Shown here: positions 48,240 through 56,877 of the stretch, one piece after another
Position numbering within the stretch: the first letter of the stretch is position 1
Layout: each line of letters begins with the position of its first letter
From: an uncultured Nonlabens sp.
Lineage (GTDB): Bacteria > Bacteroidota > Bacteroidia > Flavobacteriales > Flavobacteriaceae
Assembly (NCBI GenBank): GCA_947491755.1
Contig: CANLKV010000004.1
Span: 62,001-126,000 of the forward strand
Length of the DNA: 64,000 nucleotides
Reading direction: 5' to 3'
The notes under the pieces: model-generated
Database searches by the model: none
Seen by the model: only the letters and a program-made list of their open reading frames with translations
What the model was told of the DNA's origin: nothing
Program-made: the position numbers and the translations under genes

Positions 48240-49463
48240 ATGAATAGCTTTTTAAAGAACTGGGGCGAGGCGGCACATACCACAGCTGGATTTTTCTGGA
48301 TGGCATTGTGGGCTTTTATCCTGGGATATTTAATTAGCAGCATCATTCAGGTTTTTGTTACGGAGCGGCGCATGCAACAGGCTATGGGTGGATCTCAAAG
48401 CAAAGGGGTACTGCTGGGAACTTTTTTTGGGTTTATCAGCAGTTCCTGTAGCTTTGCTGCTCTCGCTTCTGCAAAAAGTATCTTTAAAAAAGGCGCTAGC
48501 TTTATCGCTAGCATGGCTTTTCTATTAGCTTCTACTAATCTAGTAATTGAGCTAGGTATAATCATTTCCATATTTCTAGGCTGGCAATTTGTAATAGGAG
48601 AATATGTGGGTGGATTGTTGCTTATAAGCATCGTGTGGTTACTTATTAGATTAATCAATCCAGAGAATTTGATTAAAAAGGCTAGGAACAATCTAGATAA
48701 TAGCACAAATGAATCTAGCAATGAGCAAGATCACTGGAAGGAACGCATTGTTCAAGAAAAGAACTGGGCTCGTGTAGGTAAAAAATATAAAATGGAATGG
48801 CAAATGGTCTGGAAGGATGTCACTGTGGGATTCACCATCGCGGGAATCGTTGCAGCTTTTATTCCTGATACATTTTTTGAGACCTTATTCGTAAATAGTG
48901 GCGCTGGTAATACAGATTTCAATTTCTGGGAAATTTTGCAACACATTATCATAGGTCCGGTGGTTGCCTTTTTAACTTTTATAGGTTCTATGGGAAACAT
49001 ACCGCTTGCTGCACTATTGTTTAGTAAAGGGGTAAGCTTTGCAGGCGTTATGGCTTTTATTTTTAGTGATCTGGTTGTATTTCCTGTACTGCGTATCAAT
49101 GCTCGTTACTATGGCTGGAAAATGTCTCTTTTTATATTATTTCTTTTGTTTAGTGCTCTGGTAGGCACAGCATTAATTTTACACTATGGCTTTGATTTAT
49201 TAGGCATGCTACCAGACCCATCACAAGTGACGATACAAAACCATCAGTATTTTGGCATTGATTATACATTTTACCTCAACATCATATTTGTAGGACTATC
49301 TGCGTACATTCTCTACCTAGGGTTTGTGAAGAAAAAAGACGTTAAGTTTTCTATGAATGCCATGGCTCCTAAAAGCAGTTGGCTAGATCGATTGATGAGT
49401 TTTCTAGCGTTTACATCCTTTATATGGATTACAGCAGGCTTACTGATCAAATATTTGTGGTAA
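48240..49463 (+). CDS. Inner-membrane permease with SSSCS motif (UPF0718/ArsP-like)
   Basis: A 407-residue polytopic protein with about nine to ten helices and a central hydrophilic loop (residues ~145-185). The motif GFISSSCSFAALASAKSIFKKGASF (Cys 70) and the paired later segment GSMGNIPLAALLFSKGVSFAGVMAFIFSDL give the two-fold repeat layout of the permease (DUF318) family that includes the organoarsenical exporter ArsP. As last gene of the operon it would move the substrate across the inner membrane. The substrate is unknown; HMA partners suggest a thiophilic metal or metalloid. Confidence 0.82.
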   Translation: MNSFLKNWGEAAHTTAGFFWMALWAFILGYLISSIIQVFVTERRMQQAMGGSQSKGVLLGTFFGFISSSCSFAALASAKSIFKKGASFIASMAFLLASTNLVIELGIIISIFLGWQFVIGEYVGGLLLISIVWLLIRLINPENLIKKARNNLDNSTNESSNEQDHWKERIVQEKNWARVGKKYKMEWQMVWKDVTVGFTIAGIVAAFIPDTFFETLFVNSGAGNTDFNFWEILQHIIIGPVVAFLTFIGSMGNIPLAALLFSKGVSFAGVMAFIFSDLVVFPVLRINARYYGWKMSLFILFLLFSALVGTALILHYGFDLLGMLPDPSQVTIQNHQYFGIDYTFYLNIIFVGLSAYILYLGFVKKKDVKFSMNAMAPKSSWLDRLMSFLAFTSFIWITAGLLIKYLW

Positions 49464-49632
49464 AATAGAATAAATAGTTAGCAGTGATTTAAGACTGTGC
49501 ATGTGTCAAAAATATCACAATCGTACATCCCTTTTAGGTCAATTGAAATGACAGTGTTTTAAAAATTGAAACCTTCCTAAACAGCTGTAGTACATCTTAT
49601 TCTCCTTTTAGGATCTTATTAAAAGCAAAATA

Positions 49633-49660
49633 AAAAACCCAGCCTTACGGCTGGGTTTTT
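49633..49660. terminator. Bidirectional terminator
   Basis: Perfect 12-base arms AAAAACCCAGCC (49633-49644) and GGCTGGGTTTTT (49649-49660) with a TTAC loop. The A and T runs on the two arms let it work for the permease operon (plus) and the ompH gene (minus). Confidence 0.93.
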
Positions 49661-49681
49661 GTAATTAGTAATTGTAAGTAA

Positions 49682-50206
49682 TTAGTTACCGCTAGCACTA
49701 GCGTTAGCTTCTGCTTGTATATCGATTCCTAGACGTTTTGCAACATCCATAGAAATGTTTGCTCCTGGCTCTGAATAAACCACTTGCGATGCATTTACAA
49801 CTAGTTTTAAGCCTTTTTCTTTAGCTACTGCCTGTACCGCCTCATTCAATTTTTTAAGGACTGGTTTCATTAAATCATTTTCTCTTACACCCAATTGAAG
49901 CTCTGCTGCTTTTGATGCATTTGCAAACTCGTTTTGCAGTGCTTGTGCTTGTTGAGCAATCTGTTGCTTCTCCTCGTCAGAAACCCCTGGCTTTTGCATT
50001 CTATATTGCAAATCTTGAAGTTTTTGAGTAGAGTTAGCCTCTGCTTTTTGAAGCTCTTGCTGCAGTTGTGTTGTTAAATCCTTTAATTCATTACGTATAG
50101 GTTCAACCTCCGGCATATTTTGCAATATAGCTTCATATTGAACAAATCCTGTTTGTGCCATTGCTGTACCAGCAACTAGAAATAATAATAAAAGTACTTT
50201 TTTCAT
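49682..50206 (-). CDS. OmpH/Skp-family periplasmic chaperone
   Basis: About 174 residues from MKKVLLLLFLVAGTAMAQ, a clear signal peptide; an in-frame ATG 48 bases further upstream would bury it, so I use 50206. The mature part is a highly charged helical hairpin (ELKDLTTQLQQELQKAEANSTQ, KQQIAQQAQALQNEFANASK) flanked by short strands, as in Skp/OmpH trimers that carry unfolded outer-membrane proteins across the periplasm. It stands alone here, with a terminator directly downstream. Length is normal for the family. Confidence 0.88.
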   Translation of the reverse strand: MKKVLLLLFLVAGTAMAQTGFVQYEAILQNMPEVEPIRNELKDLTTQLQQELQKAEANSTQKLQDLQYRMQKPGVSDEEKQQIAQQAQALQNEFANASKAAELQLGVRENDLMKPVLKKLNEAVQAVAKEKGLKLVVNASQVVYSEPGANISMDVAKRLGIDIQAEANASASGN

Positions 50207-50315
50207 TTTGTCGTTTTTAACGGCCGCAATATAAGCAATCGCCATATTTTGCAACCCATTTTAAAGGCTAATTCAAATACTAGACCGTTTTTATCTTAGT
50301 TCGTTTAATTCTTCT

Positions 50316-51665
50316 TTATTTTTTATTGCGCTTGTTATAATTTTTATCGCCTCGCGTTTTAGGCTTCTTATATTTTTTAGCAATTTCTCTACGGTAACTG
50401 CCTCCCAGATTTTGCTTTTTATTCTTATCCTTTTTCTCATGGAAAGCATCACCGCGTTGTTCCTCATTAGTTTTGTGTGGATTGTAAATTTCTTTGACTA
50501 CCGGTCTCTCTTCTGGTGTTTTTTGTTGAGATACCTCAACAGCCTCAGGAAATTCTGCCTGCGGTATTTTATAATTCATCAAGTCTTCTATAGCTTCTTT
50601 AGCAGATTTCTCATCTGGTGTATAAAATAATATAGAATTTCCTTGATGCTCTGCCCTACCCGTGCGACCTATACGATGCATATAATTCTCGGGATAACGT
50701 GGTACATCCATATTAATTACATGGGATACCTGGGACAAGTCCAGTCCCCTTGCCATTACATCTGTAGCGATAAGAATACGGCACTGCCCAGAATCGAATA
50801 ATTCAATAGAGCGTAGTCTGTAATTTTGAGTTTTGTTGCTGTGAATAACGGCGATCTCGCTCCCATAATGAGGCGCCATGTATTCTTGCAGTCGATCAGC
50901 ACTTTTTTTGTTAGGCACAAATACAAGTACCTTTTTAAACATTGATGTATCAGAGATAAGGTGCATCAATAAGTTAGCCTTAGTATAAAAATTAGGAACT
51001 AGATAACTAATTTGTTTGATATTTTCTAGCGGTGTTCCTGACACTGCAATACTTATCTTGATAGGATTATAAAAATAGGAATGAATAAACTCTTCAATAT
51101 CATCAGTCATCGTTGCAGAAAACATGATGTTTTGACGCCTTACAGGAAGGTGATCAAAGATATTGTTGAGCTGGAATCTAAAACCTAAATCCAGCATTAC
51201 ATCTACCTCATCGATAACGATTTTCTTACATAATTTAAGTTTTACCGACTGTGCTACAATTAAGTCGTACAACCTTCCTGGTGTTGCTACAACAATATCG
51301 CATCCTTCCGCTAGAGCCGTTTTTTGAGTATTGATATTAGTCCCTCCATAAATTCCCAATATGCGCAGGTTGAAATATTTGGCATAGGATTCAATTTGCT
51401 CCACTACCTGCACAACCAGCTCTCTTGTAGGTACTATAACTAAAAATCGCGGGTCTAGACTCTCACTATATTTGATCTCATGCAGCAAGGGTAACATGTA
51501 CCCCAGTGTTTTACCAGTACCTGTTTGTGCGATACCTATCATATCACGGCCCGATAATATGGCTGGGAAAGCTTCTTCTTGAATAGGAGTCATGGTCTGG
51601 AAACCCAGGTCACTCAACCCGTTTTGTAAGGGTGTTTTAAGTCCTAATTCTGCAAAAGTTTTCAT
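50316..51665 (-). CDS. DEAD-box-family ATP-dependent RNA helicase with DEVD motif II
   Basis: About 449 residues from the ATG at 51665 (MKTFAELGL, the usual family N-terminus). A longer reading from 51722 starts upstream of a TACCTTTG box and is rejected. Motifs: Q motif (FQTMTPIQEEAF), AQTGTGKT (46-53), PTREL, TPGR, DEVD (152-155) in place of DEAD, SAT, and HRIGRTGR. The C-terminal ~80 residues are Lys/Arg-rich, an RNA-binding tail as in RhlE-type helicases. The Ala-to-Val change in motif II is conservative, and Asp-Glu and the last Asp are kept, so ATPase activity is expected. It probably acts in ribosome assembly or RNA decay. Confidence 0.9.
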   Translation of the reverse strand: MKTFAELGLKTPLQNGLSDLGFQTMTPIQEEAFPAILSGRDMIGIAQTGTGKTLGYMLPLLHEIKYSESLDPRFLVIVPTRELVVQVVEQIESYAKYFNLRILGIYGGTNINTQKTALAEGCDIVVATPGRLYDLIVAQSVKLKLCKKIVIDEVDVMLDLGFRFQLNNIFDHLPVRRQNIMFSATMTDDIEEFIHSYFYNPIKISIAVSGTPLENIKQISYLVPNFYTKANLLMHLISDTSMFKKVLVFVPNKKSADRLQEYMAPHYGSEIAVIHSNKTQNYRLRSIELFDSGQCRILIATDVMARGLDLSQVSHVINMDVPRYPENYMHRIGRTGRAEHQGNSILFYTPDEKSAKEAIEDLMNYKIPQAEFPEAVEVSQQKTPEERPVVKEIYNPHKTNEEQRGDAFHEKKDKNKKQNLGGSYRREIAKKYKKPKTRGDKNYNKRNKK

Positions 51666-51680
51666 CACTAGATATTTTTG

Positions 51681-51688
51681 CAAAGGTA
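51681..51688 (-). promoter_or_regulatory. Candidate -7 box of the helicase gene
   Basis: On the minus strand TACCTTTG, matching TAnnTTTG, 15 bases before the ATG at 51665. No clear -33 element. Confidence 0.5.
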
Positions 51689-51832
51689 CTTCATTCTTCC
51701 TTTGGGAGATAAGGCAGATCATAGGGCTTATGCAATGCTGTCAATAGCTATACACTTACCTGCTATGTAACTATTCCTTTTTGTAATACAGATCCTCTAC
51801 ATGTTATAGATAGCCTGGGGCACGATTAGGAC

Positions 51833-51840
51833 TATATTTG
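51833..51840 (+). promoter_or_regulatory. Candidate -7 box of rlmF
   Basis: TATATTTG followed after 4 bases by the ATG, suggesting a leaderless or near-leaderless message. No clear -33 element. Confidence 0.5.
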
Positions 51841-51844
51841 TAAC

Positions 51845-52690
51845 ATGCATTTAAGAAATATTCACAGGTACGGTTATGATTTAGCAAAATTAGTCGTTTC
51901 CCATCCATCGCTAGGACCTCATATTATTGAAAGCCCTACGGGTGCCGCTACCATAGATTTCAGTCGGGCGAGTTCTATATTAGAATTCAACACGGCACTG
52001 CTCAAGCATCATTACAATGTACGATACTGGAGATTGCCTGCAGGCAGTTTGTACCCACCTATACCAGGCAGGGCAGACTATATCCATCATATTGCAGATC
52101 TTGTAGGGAAAGGAAAAAAGAAAGGTCTGGATATAGGTTGTGGCGCTAGTGCGATCTATCCTATACTGGGTCATGCCATCTACAAATATCAAATGGTAGG
52201 AAGCGATGTAGATGATAAAAGTATTGAACATGCTCGTGACAATACCCTAAAAAATGACGCTATTGAAATACGCCATCAAACAGATCGTTCTTCTATTTTA
52301 AAAGGGATCATTAAAGCGGGAGAACAGTTTGATTTTATCATGTGTAATCCACCATTTTTCAGCAGTGCTGAAGAAGCTGCCAAAGAGAACTTAAAAAAAC
52401 AGCGCAAGCTAGGCACACACGAAGAGTCCAGAAATTTTGCAGGTATGGCGCACGAGCTTTGGTGTAATGGTGGCGAGGCTCTATTTGTTAAAAGGTTAAT
52501 TAAGGAATCTGCTGATTTTAAGAACCAAGTGGAATGGTTCACAAGTCTGCTTTCGCGAAAGCAACATATCAAAAAGCTAGAAAAACAAGCGACAAAATTA
52601 AATGCTCAAATTAGAATCATACCTATGCAAACCGGTAATAAAGAAAGTCGCATACTGGCATGGCGTTTTAGTAATGAAGCAAACAATTAA
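51845..52690 (+). CDS. rlmF: 23S rRNA (adenine-1618-N6)-methyltransferase
   Basis: A 281-residue protein of the RlmF (YbiN) family. The N-terminus MHLRNIHRYGYDLAKLV matches the family's HxRNxHxxxYDF opening, GLDIGCGASAIYPILG is the SAM-binding motif, and IMCNPPFFSS is the NPPF catalytic motif of N6-adenine methyltransferases. It methylates one adenine of 23S rRNA. A 14-base palindrome core near the 3' end is read as LSRK. It is followed 19 bases later by a small Lacal_2735-like gene. Confidence 0.92.
   Translation: MHLRNIHRYGYDLAKLVVSHPSLGPHIIESPTGAATIDFSRASSILEFNTALLKHHYNVRYWRLPAGSLYPPIPGRADYIHHIADLVGKGKKKGLDIGCGASAIYPILGHAIYKYQMVGSDVDDKSIEHARDNTLKNDAIEIRHQTDRSSILKGIIKAGEQFDFIMCNPPFFSSAEEAAKENLKKQRKLGTHEESRNFAGMAHELWCNGGEALFVKRLIKESADFKNQVEWFTSLLSRKQHIKKLEKQATKLNAQIRIIPMQTGNKESRILAWRFSNEANN
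52549..52562. repeat. 14-bp palindrome core in rlmF (encodes LSRK)
   Basis: GCTTTCGCGAAAGC, perfect over 14 bases but without the outer C and G. Read in the third frame (Leu-Ser-Arg-Lys). Confidence 0.85.
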
Positions 52691-52709
52691 TCGACCTAAA
52701 GAAAAAATT

Positions 52710-52880
52710 ATGTTCGGAGGATTATTCAAGAAAAAGACTGAGGAGGAAAAGTTACAGGAGCAATATTCAAAATTGATGGCAGATTACCATCGTCTTTCTA
52801 CCACAGATAGAGCAGCTAGTGATGCTGCCTATGCGCAGGCAGATGAGGTTGCTAAAAAACTAGACGCCATTAAAAAATAA
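52710..52880 (+). CDS. Small Lacal_2735-like protein
   Basis: A 56-residue basic/acidic helical protein starting MFGGLFKKKTEEEKL and continuing with helix-forming, charged sequence (KLMADYHRLSTTDRAASDAAYAQADEVAKKLDAI). It matches the short Lacal_2735-type proteins widespread in flavobacteria, whose function is unknown. An in-frame ATG at 52602 lies inside rlmF and would add unrelated sequence; the short reading fits the family length. It ends 21 bases from the convergent argS gene. Confidence 0.8.
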   Translation: MFGGLFKKKTEEEKLQEQYSKLMADYHRLSTTDRAASDAAYAQADEVAKKLDAIKK

Positions 52881-52901
52881 TGCACCAGTAGATATATATT
52901 T

Positions 52902-54686
52902 TTACATCTGGTCAGGAACTTCAATTCCTAGCAGGGCACAACCACTTTTTATTACAAGCGCTGTTTTATAACACAGCAATAGGCGGAACTGTTTTAAATG
53001 AGCGTCTGACTCTTCTACAATCTTAGGGACGTTCTGATAAAAACTATTGAATTCTCTTACCAGATCGTACAAATAATTTGCAACAAGGGCTGGGCTGTAA
53101 TTGCGAGCAGCCGCTGTTACCGTTTCTGGATATTGTTGTAAAGATTTAATTACCAGGATATCCTTATCTGTTAACGATACTTGTGACGACGCTTGTAGTT
53201 GTGTATGATCAAACCCTGATTTGCTCAATATGGACTTGATACGAGCATGGGCATACTGAATAAATGGCCCTGTATTTCCTTGAAAATCTACTGATTCTTC
53301 TGGATTAAATACCATACTCTTTTTAGGGTCTATTTTAAGCATATAATATTTTAGTGCTCCTAGACCTATCATGCGATATAATTCTTCTTTTTGCTGGTGT
53401 GAAAGTCCCTCTAACTTCCCTTGTTCTTGAGCAATCGCTCGAGCAGTGTCGGTCATTTCCTGTATCATATCATCTGCATCAACTACAGTGCCCTCTCGTG
53501 ACTTCATTTTTCCAGATGGCAACTCGATCATTCCATAACTCAAATGATATAAATTATCTGCCCATTTGTAACCTAGCTTTTTAAGAATGAGAAACAAAAC
53601 TTTAAAATGATAGTCTTGTTCATTCCCTACCGTGTATACCATCCCATCAATATGATGATCCCGCACACGCTGCACTGCGGTACCGATATCCTGAGTCATA
53701 TAGACTGCGGTACCGTCACTGCGTAATACAATTTTTTCATCCAGGCCATCGTCAGTTAGGTCAATCCATACAGACCCGTCTTCTTTTTTGAAAAATACAC
53801 CTGTATTTAAACCGTGGGCAATGACATCTTTACCTAGCAAATACGTATCACTCTCATAATACAGGCTGTCAAATGTGACACCCAGATCTCTATAAGTGAT
53901 ATCAAAACCTGCATACACCCACCCGTTCATCATTTTCCACAAATTGACTGTTTCCTGGTCTCCCTGTTCCCATTTGCGCAGCATTTCTTGAGCCTCGAGT
54001 ATGGAGGGTGCTTCTTTTTTTGCTTGTTCCTCTGGTACTCCTTTGTCAACTAGGGTTGCAACTTCTTTTTTATACTCCTGATCAAACTTTACATAATAAT
54101 CACCGACTAACTTGTCGCCTTTAACACCAGCTTGTTGAGGTGTGATTTGATTGCCATGCTTTATCCATGCCAACATGGACTTACATATATGGATGCCACG
54201 ATCATTTATAATCTGTGTTTTAACTACTTTCTTGCCTGTCGCCTCAAGTATCAATCCTGTTGAATATCCTAAAACAATGTTACGTATATGCCCTAGGTGC
54301 AATGGCTTGTTTGTGTTAGGTGAACTGTATTCTACCATCATACCGGCAGCATCACTATCTACAGGTTGTTTACCATAATTAGCCTGCTGTAGCATCGTAT
54401 TAAAGTCTGCTATGAATGCTTCTTGTGTAAGAGTAACATTCAAAAAACCCTTGATAACCTCAATACTTGCTACTAGGTCTTCATGACGTAGTAAATGATC
54501 GCCTATCTGCTGACCGATTACCGCTGGATTGCCTTTAATATGTCGCAACATAGGAAAAACCATTATTGTATAGTCCCCCTGCTGATCCTTACGGGTGAGA
54601 GAAATATCAACATGGTCTAACCTAATGTCAAATAAAGATTGAACAATTTCTACCGTCTTTTTTTCGAGTAATTCGAGCAATGCCAT
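52902..54686 (-). CDS. argS: Arginyl-tRNA synthetase
   Basis: A 594-residue class I synthetase. The HIGH-type motif is HLGHIRN, in the segment NTNKPLHLGHIRNIVLG; the KMSKS-type site reads KMKSREGTVVDADD. An N-terminal Add-1 domain (tRNA D-loop recognition) and a C-terminal DALR anticodon-binding domain are present, and the length is normal. It charges tRNA-Arg. It is a single-gene unit with a TATATTTG box close to its start. Confidence 0.95.
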   Translation of the reverse strand: MALLELLEKKTVEIVQSLFDIRLDHVDISLTRKDQQGDYTIMVFPMLRHIKGNPAVIGQQIGDHLLRHEDLVASIEVIKGFLNVTLTQEAFIADFNTMLQQANYGKQPVDSDAAGMMVEYSSPNTNKPLHLGHIRNIVLGYSTGLILEATGKKVVKTQIINDRGIHICKSMLAWIKHGNQITPQQAGVKGDKLVGDYYVKFDQEYKKEVATLVDKGVPEEQAKKEAPSILEAQEMLRKWEQGDQETVNLWKMMNGWVYAGFDITYRDLGVTFDSLYYESDTYLLGKDVIAHGLNTGVFFKKEDGSVWIDLTDDGLDEKIVLRSDGTAVYMTQDIGTAVQRVRDHHIDGMVYTVGNEQDYHFKVLFLILKKLGYKWADNLYHLSYGMIELPSGKMKSREGTVVDADDMIQEMTDTARAIAQEQGKLEGLSHQQKEELYRMIGLGALKYYMLKIDPKKSMVFNPEESVDFQGNTGPFIQYAHARIKSILSKSGFDHTQLQASSQVSLTDKDILVIKSLQQYPETVTAAARNYSPALVANYLYDLVREFNSFYQNVPKIVEESDAHLKQFRLLLCYKTALVIKSGCALLGIEVPDQM

Positions 54687-54704
54687 GGAAAAATTTTAAG
54701 GGCA

Positions 54705-54712
54705 CAAATATA
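54705..54712 (-). promoter_or_regulatory. Candidate -7 box of argS
   Basis: On the minus strand TATATTTG, 18 bases before the argS ATG at 54686. Confidence 0.5.
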
Positions 54713-54753
54713 AGTATAATGAAAGGCTTGCCCACTTGCCTAGACTAACATTG

Positions 54754-54761
54754 TAACTTTG
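54754..54761 (+). promoter_or_regulatory. Candidate -7 box of the 54766 gene
   Basis: TAACTTTG, 4 bases before the ATG. A possible TTG -33 element lies at 54728-54730, 23 bases upstream of the box. Confidence 0.5.
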
Positions 54762-54765
54762 AATT

Positions 54766-55191
54766 ATGCTACACAATGTCTCTTACAACAATCCTAAAAT
54801 TGAACGCGCATTGCGCGACGAGGTAGGTAAAGTACTTACTTTAAAAGAACGGTGGAAACTCAAAGGTTCTGGATCACCACAGCTGCACATGACTAGTAGC
54901 AGCATTCAAATTCATAATTTGATGGTTCTAGACATCAATAAAAATACGTGTAATATTGAGATAAGAGAAAAAGGGATTATTGTAAGATTCCGCTCCCTGT
55001 TAGAGACCTATGCATTGCCCATCCCTTTTTACAAATTAACTATTTACAAAGGCAAGGCAGAGGAATATAGCATCTACAGAGATAATTATTTTGTCAAAAT
55101 AAAGGCAGACAAAAAGGCCATCCATAAATTTATGGACAAAGTGCAGACACTTAAAGGCAATCAAGGTTTTACTTACGTGGACGACCTTTAA
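54766..55191 (+). CDS. Uncharacterised 141-residue protein
   Basis: I do not recognise the family. The protein has no signal peptide or membrane helix. It looks mixed alpha/beta and basic, with repeated strand-like segments (SSSIQIHNLMVLDINKN, IEIREKGIIVRFRSLLETYALP, FYKLTIYKGKAEEYSIYRD) and a C-terminal helix. The start is supported by a TAACTTTG box 4 bases upstream. The last four bases overlap the end of the convergent membrane-protein gene. It may be a small cytoplasmic protein restricted to flavobacteria. Confidence 0.65.
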   Translation: MLHNVSYNNPKIERALRDEVGKVLTLKERWKLKGSGSPQLHMTSSSIQIHNLMVLDINKNTCNIEIREKGIIVRFRSLLETYALPIPFYKLTIYKGKAEEYSIYRDNYFVKIKADKKAIHKFMDKVQTLKGNQGFTYVDDL

Positions 55192-56855
55192 GGACTCACC
55201 GCTCTAAATCCTGACGACGGCGTGTCACCGCGATATTCTGGCATCACTTGATAATAGTATTTAAAATATTCAAGATATTCATTTTGTGCTGCCGGCAGCG
55301 GTACGTCATAGGTTCCGTAAAAAAAATCATCTGCCTGTGGGTTGCTGTAATTGATGTTATTGATTTTCGCTTTCGCGAAAGCGGAGTTATACCGTGACTT
55401 ATCACCAGGATATAGAAGAAATGATTTAGATAACTGCGGCATACTTTTCATACGATCGTTGTCAGTCATTACAGATAGAAACGATGGCGAGATCAACAGA
55501 AATAGACAAATAGGGATGATCAAAATTGCGCCGATATTACTGTATTTTCTTATCCAGTCGATCTGATGTAATGCTATTAAAAACGACACAGGAATCACAA
55601 AAGGGAGAAAAAATCGTGCTTGTGGAGAACTGATAAAAAGTAATGATGATGCAAAAAGCGCTGTTAACAGAAGCTGCCTAAATCGCACCTTTTTATAATA
55701 TGCGATTACTAATACCGCACTAAATATAAGAACACTGGTTATAATACCATTGAACCATTTTTCTAGGCCAGGAGCGTTATACCATAATTTCCATTTTTCA
55801 AAAAGCGCTAACTGTGGTAAATCAAGGAGGCTTGTATTGTAGGCCTGTGCGATAGTTGCATTGGAATAAAATTGTGCCATATTGTGTGGTAACAACCAGT
55901 CAACAGGCAAAGCAATTATTGTCAATGGAAACAAGGGGTAACCACTAGCTATTGTATTTTTCAATATAAATAGAATACCAAAGATTATAGGAAGAGCCAC
56001 CCAACGACATAGGGATAACAGTTTCCTATCAAATTGCTGCAGCAATAATAACAACGGCAGTACCACCAGCGCTACCGCTGTGATTTTAAAATAACAACAC
56101 AAGGAAACTAGAAAGAACATAAAATTAAGCTGCCCTGGGCGCGCAGAATTGGCATAATTTAAAAAATGATAAATCACATAATAGTGAATCAAAATGACGG
56201 GAACATCTGGCGATGGAGCGGTGCCCAGAATGAGTAATAAAGGCAATAGAAGTATTAATAAATTTCTAAAGGCTTTTTGAATAGGTGATTCTTTAATTTG
56301 AGATGGGAAAATAGCCCATAAGCTCATCATCAATGTAATAAACAAACCTAAATCATTGAAATCTAATGCGATGACTTCTAGATTTAATCCTGCCTCGAGT
56401 ATATGAAAGCCACTTTGCTGCGCTAGAAAAAGATGCCAGTTTGCAATACCTGGAACTAGACCGTATTGATCCAACCACATAATTGTTTGAATATAATAAG
56501 AGTCGTTATCCAATACATAACCGGGCAGCGTAGCAGTTGCCGCAATAATAAGCGTTACTATAACACCTGTGATCACGTGCTTTTTAGAACTATTTCTGAA
56601 TGTAAACAAAGAATATAAAGAGGCACGGTAGATCCATCCCGCAATTGTTGATAGCATCGTGAGAAAAATTATAAAGCTGGTACCCAGACCACCCCATAAA
56701 CTCCATAAGCTCGCTAATACGGTAATCACTCCCAGGCCTAACCATAATGCATGCATAAGTGTTATTTTTATCAAACCTAAAAGTTTGCCTAACCAACACC
56801 CTAGCGGTACAATGAGGGCAGTCAAAAAAATGAAATAAATGAGTACAGAAAACAT
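55188..56855 (-). CDS. Polytopic membrane protein, possible GT-C-type or LIC_10190-like
   Basis: A 555-residue protein with roughly a dozen hydrophobic helices and a short soluble C-terminal tail. The order (N-terminal helices, an exported-looking loop with DNDSYYIQTIMWLDQYGLVPGIANWH, then many helices) recalls GT-C glycosyltransferases and the LIC_10190 group of membrane proteins that use lipid-linked sugars. I do not see a decisive catalytic motif, although the loop Asp-Asn-Asp is suggestive. A palindrome copy encodes AFAKA in the C-terminal tail. It starts back-to-back with the GH53 gene (22 bases between preferred starts). Confidence 0.65.
   Translation of the reverse strand: MFSVLIYFIFLTALIVPLGCWLGKLLGLIKITLMHALWLGLGVITVLASLWSLWGGLGTSFIIFLTMLSTIAGWIYRASLYSLFTFRNSSKKHVITGVIVTLIIAATATLPGYVLDNDSYYIQTIMWLDQYGLVPGIANWHLFLAQQSGFHILEAGLNLEVIALDFNDLGLFITLMMSLWAIFPSQIKESPIQKAFRNLLILLLPLLLILGTAPSPDVPVILIHYYVIYHFLNYANSARPGQLNFMFFLVSLCCYFKITAVALVVLPLLLLLQQFDRKLLSLCRWVALPIIFGILFILKNTIASGYPLFPLTIIALPVDWLLPHNMAQFYSNATIAQAYNTSLLDLPQLALFEKWKLWYNAPGLEKWFNGIITSVLIFSAVLVIAYYKKVRFRQLLLTALFASSLLFISSPQARFFLPFVIPVSFLIALHQIDWIRKYSNIGAILIIPICLFLLISPSFLSVMTDNDRMKSMPQLSKSFLLYPGDKSRYNSAFAKAKINNINYSNPQADDFFYGTYDVPLPAAQNEYLEYFKYYYQVMPEYRGDTPSSGFRAVSP
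55368..55383. repeat. Perfect palindrome copy in the membrane-protein gene (AFAKA)
   Basis: CGCTTTCGCGAAAGCG, read on the minus strand as AFAKA in NSAFAKAKINN, in the soluble C-terminal tail. Confidence 0.95.
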
Positions 56856-56877
56856 ACTACAAACATATACCGAAAGA

